Source: Vandiemenella viatica (lineage: Eukaryota; Arthropoda; Insecta; Orthoptera; Morabidae). Taken from it: DNA of 64,000 nt. The notes under the pieces were generated by a model. That model saw only the letters and a list, made by a program, of their open reading frames with translations, was not told where the DNA came from and searched no databases. Of this stretch, positions 54,391 to 64,000 are shown in pieces. The translations under genes were made by a program, and so were the position numbers. The stretch spans positions 279,683,930 through 279,747,929 of the forward strand of contig JARYHS010008074.1 in the NCBI GenBank assembly GCA_031002005.1, in the 5' to 3' direction. Positions within the stretch are counted from its first letter, which is position 1, and each line of letters starts with the position of its first letter.

Positions 54391-56400
54391 ATGTACGTTA
54401 AACATCAGGCCGATTTTCGATATTCGCTTAATTCCGTCGAACATTTCGAACACCAGCTCTGCAGAACTCTCACAATCAAGGAACTTCTCCAATGCCTAAA
54501 CCAGTCTTCCGATACGACTCCGGGCATAGACGGAATCTACTTTTCATGTTATCAGATACAACAGCCCTTTGGTTCCCCATAAAATTTCTGAATAACATTT
54601 GGATGATCCAACAGATTCGTCGGGAATGGAGAACACAGATTATCTTACTAATGCTGAAACCACATAGAGATTCAAACATCCTGGGTAATATTGGTTAATC
54701 TCAGAAATGTCGCGCGTTTCAAAGACTCTGGAGCGCCTAGTAAAAAAACGACTAGAATTGGTGTTGGAAAGAAACAAGAAACTTCCAACTACCCAATTCG
54801 GTTTCAGAAAAGGAAAGAGTACTTTAGATAACTTGTCAATGCTCATCACAGATATCAGTATCACGTTCATGAATAAATAGTTCCCCATCTCAGTATTCTT
54901 GGTTATTTGGCAGTATATGAAAATTTGGTAGTTCCCGCAATGATACAGAAACTCAACAAGTTGGGAATCCTGAGAAGATCTAAGCAGGAATCTGTTCCCT
55001 GCTCTCAGAAATAGTGATATAGAGTTGATAGGACCTCACTTGGTATTCAAAGGACTTCTCCACGATGTTATATTAGGTCCCCTTTTGTATATAATATATA
55101 TCCATGACCTGGAAAATGTCTAATATAACTATAGTCGAGTTTGCGGACGGCATAGTAGTATACACAAAGTTTTTGTCTATGGAAGTGGTCTTTCATTATC
55201 TGAGTGAGGCAGTAGCGGAGTTCAGTACCTGGCTATTTAACAATGGTATCAAATCGCTGCTGATAAATCAACTGCAACGAAATTTTGGAAACGAAAAATC
55301 ATCACTAATAACATTTTGTCACAAGGACCATACATCTTCTCATTGAAAAGGCAAAGCAGAGTCTTTGGAATGATACACGGCAACGGTCTAACTGGAGGGA
55401 GCACATACAACAAGTAATAGTCAAATCCAATAAGAGATGTAATATTCTAAGCGCAGTTGTGGGTATGTGGTGAGGATCTGATCCTAAAACTGTTCTACTT
55501 TTATACGGATTATTGATCAGATCGTTAGTTGCCTACGGCTGCATCTTTTACGTCAACGGTATAAAAGATGCTCTACAGAAGTTGGACAGATTGCAGTATC
55601 GCTGTCTCAGAACATGTGTACTCGTAGGAGCTATGAAAGCCATGCCCACAAACGCACTACTGGTGGAATCTGTAGACATGCCTCTACACGTAGGCATCAG
55701 CTATCCTGAAAAATTTCTGCTAGAGTAACTAAATCTTGAATCTCATTGACTAAGGGAAGAGATGGAAATTTAAAAACCACTGATGGGAAAAGTTTCAAAC
55801 AAGCATCCAGCGGCACGCTATGATATACCATTATAAAATGTATACGCAAATTTGGAAGAAGTCAGTGATGAAACAGAGAAATTTAAATTACAACCAATAT
55901 ATCAATCACCATAACACCTTCGATTAATTGACACTCAAGTTAATTTTCTATAAAATCTGCGAATACTGACGTAAATGAAAGACTCAACAGGAAATTATGC
56001 AGCTTGGGTCCAAATGTACCAAATATCTACACGGACGGTTCCAAGATCAATTAAGATAACAGAGGGACACTGCGTATTATATTGCCCGCTATCACAGTAT
56101 CATACGCTATATTCGCTACCGAATCAGACGTAAATTTTCTTAGCAGAAGCAAAAGTGATACTACATGCAGTGAAATACAGCCGCAACTGTGAACAAACTG
56201 AAGTAGTGATTATCATTGATTCCCTGAGGTATTCAAGAGTATAGAGAAGCCGAGTTGGAAAATAAGGATGCCAATTATTATAATAGACATTCTCCATGAA
56301 ATTTACATAAAAAACATAAAGGGCATTACAAAAAAGTTCCGTATGGCTCCCATCACACAAGGGAATCAAATGTAATAAGTACGTCAAATAGAGCAGTTCG
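54391..56400 (+). pseudogene. I-like LINE, decayed RT and RNase H
   Basis: Pieces in several frames follow the order of an I-type LINE: RT fingers (ELLQCLNQSSDTTPGIDGI, about 54480-54535), KTLERLVKKRLELVLERN with QFGFRKGKSTLDNL (54720-54840), a degraded motif A (LAVYENL), VEFADGIVVYT (55130-55170), LVAYGCIFYV...LDRLQYRCLR (55530-55610), and an RNase H segment with IYTDGSK (56025-56055) and VWLPSHKGIKCNK (56338-56376). FADG replaces FADD and motif A lacks its Asp, so the enzyme is dead. Many stops and frameshifts. 5'-truncated beside the PLE tail. Confidence 0.8.
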
Positions 56401-57074
56401 TTACAACGCCAGTGAGCTTAACTCATCAATTATCGATTTACACTCGAAAATTAAGGTCAAATTATATTAGTATCGAAAGATCTACACGATCGTTGTTATT
56501 ATTAGACATTTTCCCTTAAAATTACGGATATAACCGCTAATCTCATGCACAATGGACAAGACGGCTCTCCATATTAGTCGGTCAGCTCATCACGATTATT
56601 CGTATAGTGGCAGGTCCTATAACAGTGCAGAATCTTGGGATTCGATACGTGCGTCATTGACTGCAGCCACTCCACGTCATCATTGCGTCCGGCATTCGAA
56701 AACGAGTTAACTGATTTCACTCCTGGTGCTAAAAGAAATTTCCAACATTCTGGAATTGGCCAGCAGGGTAGGAGAAGTGGTGGCGCGTAACTGTAATTCC
56801 TAGTTTGTTTAACAACGCACTCTGGCAGACACCGAACCACTCCGTAGTGCGCTTAGGGGGTGCGTATACGAAACTGTAGATGGTGATTCGAGCGTCGGAT
56901 TGGGATGATGAGTTCGGCACAGAGCTGGTTTCGATAAAAGTAGCCCTGAGTAGGCTGGCACCAAGTGTCATACTACTATCTTTCGGTCCCCATTCACAGC
57001 ACTTTAACAAGGGGAGCATTATTGTTGAAACTGATTGACGGGAATCATCTGTATACATATTTGAAAAAATAAAA
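56401..57074. other. Unassigned sequence
   Basis: Moderate GC content. A 179-codon minus-strand frame (56729-57268) runs through a tRNA-like segment and shows no known motif, so I do not call it a gene. Confidence 0.4.
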
Positions 57075-57155
57075 AAGTTGCCCGAAGAGAGATTCGATCC
57101 ATCAACAACGGGCTTATGAAGCAAGGAGCTTGCTCGCTGCACCACGGCCCCCTTT
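57075..57155 (-). mobile_element. tRNA-like SINE head, family 3
   Basis: On the minus strand TGGTGCAGCGAG (A-box layout, 57134-57145) and GGATCGAATCT (B-box-like, 57090-57100) at tRNA spacing. The 72-nt segment from GGGGGCCG to CGGGCA looks tRNA-like. The flanking sequence downstream (minus) is A/T-rich. Probably a SINE head; a decayed tRNA copy is possible. Confidence 0.5.
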
Positions 57156-57755
57156 GTATATTCGCAACGTAGAAAGTATCTGAAGGCAACGGAATATTTC
57201 AATGCAGATTTCTCGAGAACCGTGAAGAAGCCCATTTTACTGCTTTGACACACTACACCTCTGGCCACGCGCTTTTATGACATACAGTATTAACCGAATC
57301 TGAATTTTACAATTGACGGCCTCCCTTTGTAAGCTGAGCGCGAACGCCGTTAAAGTCATATACAAATGTAATAGCACATTCAAACTGCGATAGTCGAACT
57401 TTTTTGCCCCTACTTCGAATCACATTGTGGCCAGGAGTTTTTAAGAATTCTATATAATAACACGAGCTATGCCAGGATGTTCATTGCGCGGAAAATGAAA
57501 ACTCATTTATCAGGACGCAAGAACGCACTAATATACTTTACAACGGGTCACCAGTTACATCTGGCACGTGCGTGGGGCAGTCATTTGAGAAGTCGGAGCG
57601 CATGAAACTCTAGTATCCTAGACTAGATCCGGCAGATCTCAAGGCGTCTACAGAAAGCTATTGACATCTACCTATCCCAAGTATTGGGAAACAGATGTTC
57701 ATCAGTATGTAAACAGAGGTGCAGAAAGGGGATCGCGGAAGCGATCTGGCGGTGA
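57156..57755. other. Unassigned sequence with a shared repeat motif
   Basis: Holds the second copy of GAGCTATGCCAGGATGTTC (57468-57486) shared with 49.87 kb. Nothing else nameable. Confidence 0.4.
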
Positions 57756-57761
57756 CTCTTC

Positions 57762-58031
57762 AAACGTTGCAAGGGAAGCCTTGCTAACAAAAGAACAAAA
57801 GTTGTTTTTGTGGGGAGGGGGGGGGGGGTTTGCGTAGCTCATCTTTGGCCGTCCCGTAGGATTTCCCTGTAGGGCAGTCGTTTGAGGTGTCTGACTTAGT
57901 GAGCCCTACGAGACAAGCTTTCGACACTCACTTGGTGGACTACCGTATCTCATATATCAGGGTAACGGTCGTTACCAGCAGCATAAGATATGCGGAAGTA
58001 GTAAATCTTTAAACGTTGCAAGGGAAGCCTT
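57762..58031. repeat. 21-bp direct repeat, 249 bp apart
   Basis: AAACGTTGCAAGGGAAGCCT plus one T occurs at 57762-57782 and 58011-58031, exactly. Weaker similarity upstream of both (GCGGAAG) suggests an old local duplication. A 12-base G run lies between them (57817-57828). Confidence 0.8.
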
Positions 58032-59575
58032 TCAAACAAGAGTGCTAGGGGAAGTGAATCCCCAATCGAACTTTGCCGGTGCACTCTGTAGGTGTTGGCC
58101 TATTAGTAGCAGAAAGTAATGTCTGATCGCTGAGGTCTCGTCTACTCCTTACGATGATATGAGTAAAACGCTCGAAAGGAAGGGTGGGTGTGGTAGAGCG
58201 GGGTTGATTCACTAGGTATATGTATAAAAAAAGTTACATATATCAGGTAAGTTTCTATGTATGTGGCTATCATACCTTTGTGTTGTTCTAGCTAGCCTCA
58301 CGAGAAGAACTGTAACAAGACCTTAGCGAACTGCGTCGCGAGGCGGGCTCTCGAAATACTGCCCTCTGACGGGCGATCGCACTTGTGTAGCTGGACAGTT
58401 GTCTTCGTCAAAGCTGAGTGTGTTGCGGTTCCAGCCGTTCGACTATTGGCTCGAGCCTAACCGGATGGCACAAGCAACTACATAACTAGCCGAACCATAT
58501 CACGGATTTGATGCAGGGAACGAATGAACAACGGCTGTTCTCCTGGCTTTTTCAATGGTTTATAGAACCATCGGATAATATTATGTGATAGACTGTAAGT
58601 CTTTTATAGCACAGAATTGTCAGCGTTTAATTCTAGGTGCGTTTCAGATTTGATTAACAGAAACAGTTCAACGATTATACCTTACTCCTGAATACCTCAG
58701 TTTTCTCCACCACCTAAACTGCCGAAATTCATGTTTACTTTAAGATATCGTATAATGTTGTGGTTAAGTGGCTGTGATAACTGCAGATGCATCAATGTAA
58801 AGCTTTTGTTCATTTATCACTAAATACACTGCTAAAATATAAATAAATTGGCTACGAACACATTCACACATTTACGAGGGTGGAGTCGTAGTTCCAGCCC
58901 GGCATTTCCCTTTGGCGAATGTGGAAAATCACCCAAAATCCAGCAGTCACTGTGGCGCCTTCCAGCTCGTCCCAGCACGCTCCGCGTCCGACTGGACCAC
59001 GCGTGACCCTGGGATCATGTGTGGCAGCCGGCCGACCCGCATGCTCAGAGCCGAGTGGAGGCATCAGCTGAAAAACAAACCACAAAACATGAATTAAAGT
59101 AATCAAAGGATCAATACCTCCACTGGAAATCTGGAATCCTCGTAAGCGTATACAAGCAGTCAGTAACCAAAACTAAATGGTGACGTTTTCGGGTCAGTGC
59201 ACTTATACACAGAAACTAAATGCAGCAAACACTACTGTACCAATAACTGATCACAGAACGAAAGGCGTATACTATTTCGAGGCACATGACTGCATCTCTG
59301 TGCCCCGTCCGCGTCTGTACTGAGCTCTGACGCCGCTTGAGGCCTCCTTTTATACCCTGCCTACAATGGCGGGGATCATTTCCTCGGTAACGTGAATTGT
59401 CGTCATCGACATTCAATGGTTTCCTTAGATATGCAAACTCAGAATGCTCCGGATTTGGAACCTTGTATGATTTTAAGTATTTACTGCTCTTTTTACAGTG
59501 AAAATTAAGAAAACTGCTAACTTGTTTAAACAGTGCTATCTATTAGTATAACAGGCTTAATGTAGCATGTCACGC
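58032..59575. other. Unassigned, GC-rich islands at 58330-58520 and 58880-59060
   Basis: Two GC-rich islands with CpG clusters and no credible coding frame, in AT-rich DNA. The 58880-59060 island is open in frames on both strands, which reflects composition. Confidence 0.35.
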
Positions 59576-59614
59576 TGACGTCATATCACGGCATTACGTC
59601 AGTCTATGACGTCA
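59576..59614. promoter_or_regulatory. Three CRE-type sites in 39 bp
   Basis: TGACGTCA (59576-59583), TTACGTCA (59594-59601) and TGACGTCA (59607-59614). TGACGTCA is the palindromic CRE bound by CREB/ATF bZIP dimers; TTACGTCA is the C/EBP-CREB half-variant. The sites lie in AT-rich DNA with no element boundary. Such dense homotypic clustering is unusual for random sequence. Confidence 0.5.
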
Positions 59615-59889
59615 CGCTTTACGCTATTATTTGTGGGAGTGCGCGTTATTTAATAACATTTCCAAGCAACAGTGAATTAATTAACTCACAGAACACTGAA
59701 ATAAAAGTATGTATTGCGTTAAAATCGATATATCAATCATTAGATGCTTATATTTACGTAATATTCTTTTGATATATTGAAGTATTCCTTAAATTCTTTG
59801 TCCATAGATATTGTAAGATAAAAGCTTTGTATTTCGAGCATCAATATTGAGAAAAGTTTGGTTAAAGTATTACTTAAGATGGATCAGAA

Positions 59890-61530
59890 TTACAACTGGC
59901 ATTTGACGCTACGGCAGAGGGCATGAATAATTTAGCTTTTTTTCAAAATAATTTAAACTGTGCCCTATTATTGAAATTATTAATTCGTTTGAACCGAAAT
60001 AGTTGCCCACTCATCTCGAATTGTGCAGCCTACACTACAATTAATAATGTAAGTTTATCAGATTTATTTTAATCATCTTTGATTTCACTGAGTAATATTA
60101 CTGAGGCTTTGACAGCTATTCGAACGTTGTAATATCGGTCTGAATCACATTGCAGGATTTTGGTTTTTTACCTGTTATTTTTTTTTAAATGTTTTTGATC
60201 AAATTTATGTTGTCGCGTAATGTATCTCATCAATGAATTGTCGTTTTGGTCGGAAAACTGTTGCACACGTTCGTTTTGTGATATTATTGGCTATGGAAAA
60301 ATAAAAACGAGGTCCAAAGAATTGTGCTATTCGTTTGAAATTTACCACATACGTTCCTATGGTCATACCTTTTAACAAAAAGTGTACATGAAAGCAAAAG
60401 GCAGATTACGTTAGACGTGAAGCAACATGAAAATTACAAATTAACACAACACAAAACCGCCAATTCACTTCAAATATTCATGTCAAAGATAGCATCTGTA
60501 CAGCAACAACTGTATAAAACGCTGGCAACGTTCCTTGATAGCATATAAATATATTCCTGCGTTGTATAATTCACTTCTTACAACAACTTATTTTATACTT
60601 ATGTCACGATACATGACATCACCATCAACGCGCATGCCATTGAAGCTTTGATTTTGTAGCGGCAGTATTACCCGAGATTGTGGGTAGGTTGAAATTAAGC
60701 ATGGAAAAAAAAATAATGAACCTTATCACAGCAATAGCATGTTGAATTTAGCTATTATCAGTTATTTAAGCAGGTTTCATAAGCACTATGTCACGTTTTG
60801 ATATCATGAATCACAATGTAAACTACTCCCGTATGTGGTTAGTTTTTAAATGCAACCTGGACCAGGATAGCAATCGAAACCTTTTGTCATAGCGCCAGGC
60901 AATAGGAATTGCATTTATTTTATAACAATTCAATTTATTTCAACAATTGATAAGAAATGAATTGCTACAATACTGAAAGAAAAGTATGAATTTTGTTTAA
61001 ATTGTCATACTGATTATTAGTTGCTTTTTTTAGTGATATGATTGATTACTTGGTTTGAATGAGAGAAGTTCCAAATTGTTCGCGATCTATTCAACCTAAA
61101 CTACAATTGAAACTAATATTACATGACGTACGAAGTTAAGATTTATTTTTAGTATCCTTCGTTTTCACTGGGGTCATTATTTCAGCCAAATGTAAGCTGT
61201 GCCAGGCGTTAAAACATCGATCTTCATCATAGACAATAAGAAAGTTGTAAGAAACTGTGAAGATTTTGGATCAAGTTTGTATCGCATGATGCATGATTAG
61301 TGTAGATGCATCATGACATTGACATGCGATTCAGGGAATGTATAAATTCGCATGTGAATGAAGCTTTGATTTTCTACCGGCTATATTGGCGAAGATTGTA
61401 GATAGGCTGAAACGCAACCTGGACAAAATTGACAACTGAAACTTTTTGATACATCACAAGGGGCGAGAAATTATAGCATATTGAGCTTTATTTTATAAAA
61501 ATTCTATTTAGGTAAACAACCAAAAAGAAA
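59890..61530 (+). repeat. Diverged long tandem repeat, ~1.07-kb offset
   Basis: CCTACACTACAATTAATAAT (60028) and CCTAAACTACAATTGAAACT (61093) begin matching blocks that continue via TTGATTTCACTGAGT/CGTTTTCACTGGGGT and TGATCAAATTTATG/GGATCAAGTTTGTA. GAAGCTTTGATTTTGTAGCG (60642) and GAAGCTTTGATTTTCTACCG (61363), and CAACCTGGACCAGGATAG (60852) and CAACCTGGACAAAATTGA (61415), continue the series. Spacing differs between blocks, so copy 1 has extra sequence. The unit is unidentified and has no coding frame. Confidence 0.65.
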
Positions 61531-61814
61531 TCAATTGCCAGAACAGTCCGTTAAACCCGTCATTTTTAACGGGATTTTTGGCTAGTTTATTTTATAGAAA
61601 GCAACATGATATTGCTAATTAGACTAGTTTTAATCAAATCAAACGTCTTGTGTTTCGAACAATATATTCAATGCATCACTACTTAAATTACATTCCTAGT
61701 ACATTATGTTGTACTTGTAGACGACGTTAGGGGTCACTCTGGACAGCTTAAGGCTGAATAAATCCACAACATTGCCGATGTCGTCAAAACGTACCTGGTT
61801 ACATTTCTCGTACC

Positions 61815-62000
61815 CAGTGTGATGGGAAAGGCCGAACACTTGGGACTTGCATTCTGGAGATCGTGTGTTTGATCGCCGGTCTTTTCATGCCAATACCTTT
61901 ACTCCTTGATTCCCAGAAACAGTATGAACCGAGTGGCCAAGGCCAAATTCCATCCCCTTCCTTGCTCATTCTTATCGAGGCCAGACGTGAGGCCCTAATT
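61815..62000 (+). mobile_element. Degenerate tRNA-derived SINE
   Basis: A head-like segment (CTTGGGACTTGCATTCTGGA, then GTGTTTGATCGCC as a decayed B box near 61866-61878) is followed by CCATCCCCTTCCTTGCTC and CTTATCGAGGCCAGACG, the order found in family-2 SINE bodies. Old and diverged. A 62-codon frame through it is spurious. Confidence 0.55.
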
Positions 62001-63205
62001 TCAAAAGAGAAACTTCATGGTAATTTTTATGAAAAGAACATTAATCGCTGATGTGGCATTCAGGATTTAAATCTCACATGGTTGATGACTAGAAATAATT
62101 CCATCGATAAAATGTTATTACATCGGAAAAAAACTATCGGAGTGTATCTTCATTTACGATGTATCTTGAGTCCTAAATTCTGGGTTATACGAAATTTTTT
62201 CTATTTGTAGAATTCTCTGGTACTTAAAGCATGTTTAATCCACGAAAGTTGCTTCTTCAAGATGGCAGTTACTTTATTTTCAAATTTTTAACATAATAAT
62301 GAAAATATTATTTTAGTGTTTATTAAATCGAGTGTGAGCAAAGTTTGGTTCACAAATATACTGAAACAGCGAAAATACTGAAACAACGAAAAGTAAAACT
62401 CGTTTATCAACTAATTCTAATGATGTGTATCAAAAAAATTAAAAAAATTGGTGGTTTGTAATTATAAGAGAAGTAAAAAATTGAAAAGAAGATTTAGAAG
62501 TATTAATTTTTCTTAAAAATGGTTAATGTGGCGTCAACAAATATGAAATTATTATATTTTGAATGTACGGCTTACGTGAGCAAAATTTGGAATTAAATTG
62601 AATGATTTTATTTTTATTTTGTTATTTCGATTTTTATGTTTTGACAGGTGCAAGAAAGCATTAGTCTAATCTAATACATATCATGTCAGAAATTTTCAAA
62701 AATAAATTCCCTACACATCGTTCTTGGAAATTACAAGCGTTTCGCGTGCCTATTCTAACTCACAAGCGATGCTCAACAGGATACGTATATTTCATCCAGT
62801 CTCTGACCTGAAATTATCAAATTTGGCATTAAAGAGAAGAATTAAATTCCCCGTCACCAAAAAATAGTTTGTTGAGATCTAGTATTCCGTACATCCATTT
62901 AGTGTTCCAGTTCATTTCTGAGCTTTTTAATCGGCGTTTTTAAATCAGGGCTTAATTTTAAATGTTCAGTGGTCCTTATCAGAATTACCTTCACACCCCA
63001 ATAAACAGTATAATTTGATTGGCCGTGAGACCGGAAACTTCAGAGGCTTCAATGACATATTGGTAGTGGATGATAACAGTTCAGCGTTTTTCAGAAGGCC
63101 AAAGGATTCAAATTATGATACTCTGCACACCCAGTTACGTATCAAATGTCTCGAATAAACATATAAATATAAAATATATACGGTACAATCATGTTATTTA
63201 GTTAT
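62001..63205. other. Unassigned AT-rich sequence
   Basis: No recognised feature. Confidence 0.5.
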
Positions 63206-63246
63206 GTCTTTACGCCTTGTCGACATCGATATTATTAGAGGACCTA
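63206..63246 (-). mobile_element. SINE tail fragment
   Basis: TCTTTACGCCTTGTCGACAT then CGATATTATTAGAGG matches the minus-strand 3' end of family-2 SINEs (compare 6340-6376 and 21053-21093). Confidence 0.55.
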
Positions 63247-64000
63247 CCCACCTCCACAGAACTGGCATCTAACAGAAAAACACATTTTACATAATATCTT
63301 ATTCATATCTATTTCTCGCGACTTTTACTAACCAAACATTATTATCATTTCTGTAAAATTCACATTAAGTTTCATAATCATTATTACATGTCAGCTGTAA
63401 AATCTATATTTTTTTCTGTGAACTAATTGTACCATCTAATTGTATTTACTGAACTCTAGTAGAAAGTGGATTTGTATGCTCTTTATACAAAGCCACAGTT
63501 TTCATCCGTTCTCGATAAAACTTTGCACTCGTATACTTGAAACAAGGGGCAAAATATAGTCGATACTTGGTTTATAAAAACTCACTCTTTCTCTCCCCGC
63601 AAGGAAATTTTAGAAAAATCGTGAAAACTCAAGGGAAATCGGCCTAAGTTGATGGTGACAGTCTAAATGCCCCCACAATTTCCTGTTTATTTGCGTTGAA
63701 CCGGTTCTAGTTGAACAATTAGTGACCAAAAAATGCGAACTTGAAATTAAAAATTGTCTTTAAGTTTGTGTGATGTCATACAAACGTATAATTTTTAGCC
63801 AATCACACGTATACTTCATAACGATGAGAAAAATACCTTCTTCATTTGGTTTACCAGATACTTGTGGTAAAACAATAACCTTTTCGAATTTATAGCCTGA
63901 TTGGCATTTCAGATAAAATGGCAAGGAAGGAAGGATAGGAGCTGTACGAATATTCTGTATTTTTTCCGTTGCTGATAACATTATTAACAAGGAAAAAATA
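63247..64000. other. Unassigned AT-rich sequence
   Basis: No recognised feature to the end of the window. Confidence 0.5.

Noticed and set aside
57075..57155. Functional tRNA gene
   Set aside because: A and B boxes are present but the acceptor and T stems do not pair properly; SINE head is more likely. The same applies to 3.1, 6.5, 20.7, 30.1, 38.8 and 44.8 kb.
56729..57268. 179-codon minus-strand frame
   Set aside because: It reads through a tRNA-like segment and contains no recognisable motif; openness alone is weak evidence.

Overview
This is eukaryotic nuclear DNA, almost certainly from an insect and most likely an orthopteran (grasshopper/locust type). It is AT-rich, has no bacterial gene packing, and its only long open frames belong to transposable elements. 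The host lineage is inferred from the repeats: a CR1/L2-like LINE whose 3' end is a GTAGAT hexamer run, several tRNA-derived SINE families, and RTE, R1-like, I-like, Tc1, mariner and Penelope-like relics. I recall this combination from acridid genomes but could not check it. I see no complete host gene. The window reads as an intron or intergenic landscape of a large genome, with one assembly gap of exactly 1,000 Ns (48690-49689).

Layout. 0-9 kb: a SINE with target-site duplications (2945-3203), a 5'-truncated CR1/L2 LINE with a 363-codon reverse transcriptase frame (4242-5410), and a second SINE (6335-6567). 9-16.5 kb: a complete but dead Tc1 element with inverted repeats (9181-10508), a LINE 3' end (13174-13485), a mariner relic (13780-14480, minus), then nine monomers of about 165 bp alternating between two subtypes (14550-16015), ending near a Helitron-type 3' terminus (16448-16473). 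18-21 kb: a Penelope-like element (PLE) bounded by 29-bp inverted repeats with a 77-bp internal foldback (18011-19384), a possible host exon on the minus strand (19862-19984), and a cluster of SINEs in opposing orientations. 22-31 kb: mostly unassigned, with a hammerhead-like motif, RTE fragments, a MITE, a SINE and an R1-like LINE C-terminus. 34-39 kb: two Helitron-type non-autonomous elements and a poly-A-tailed retro-insertion. 39.7-47 kb: a diverged tandem duplication, GC-rich islands and a PLE tail. 53.5-56.4 kb: a PLE broken by internal inversion, followed by a decayed I-like LINE with RT and RNase H segments. 59.5-61.6 kb: a three-site CRE-type cluster and a diverged long tandem repeat.

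Nothing here forms an operon or pathway. The elements are related by insertion, nesting and inversion. The part most likely to matter to the host is a set of GC/CpG-rich islands of roughly 150-400 bp in the AT-rich background, several carrying recognisable transcription-factor-type motifs, plus one or two candidate exons. Everything about regulation is inference from motif and composition.
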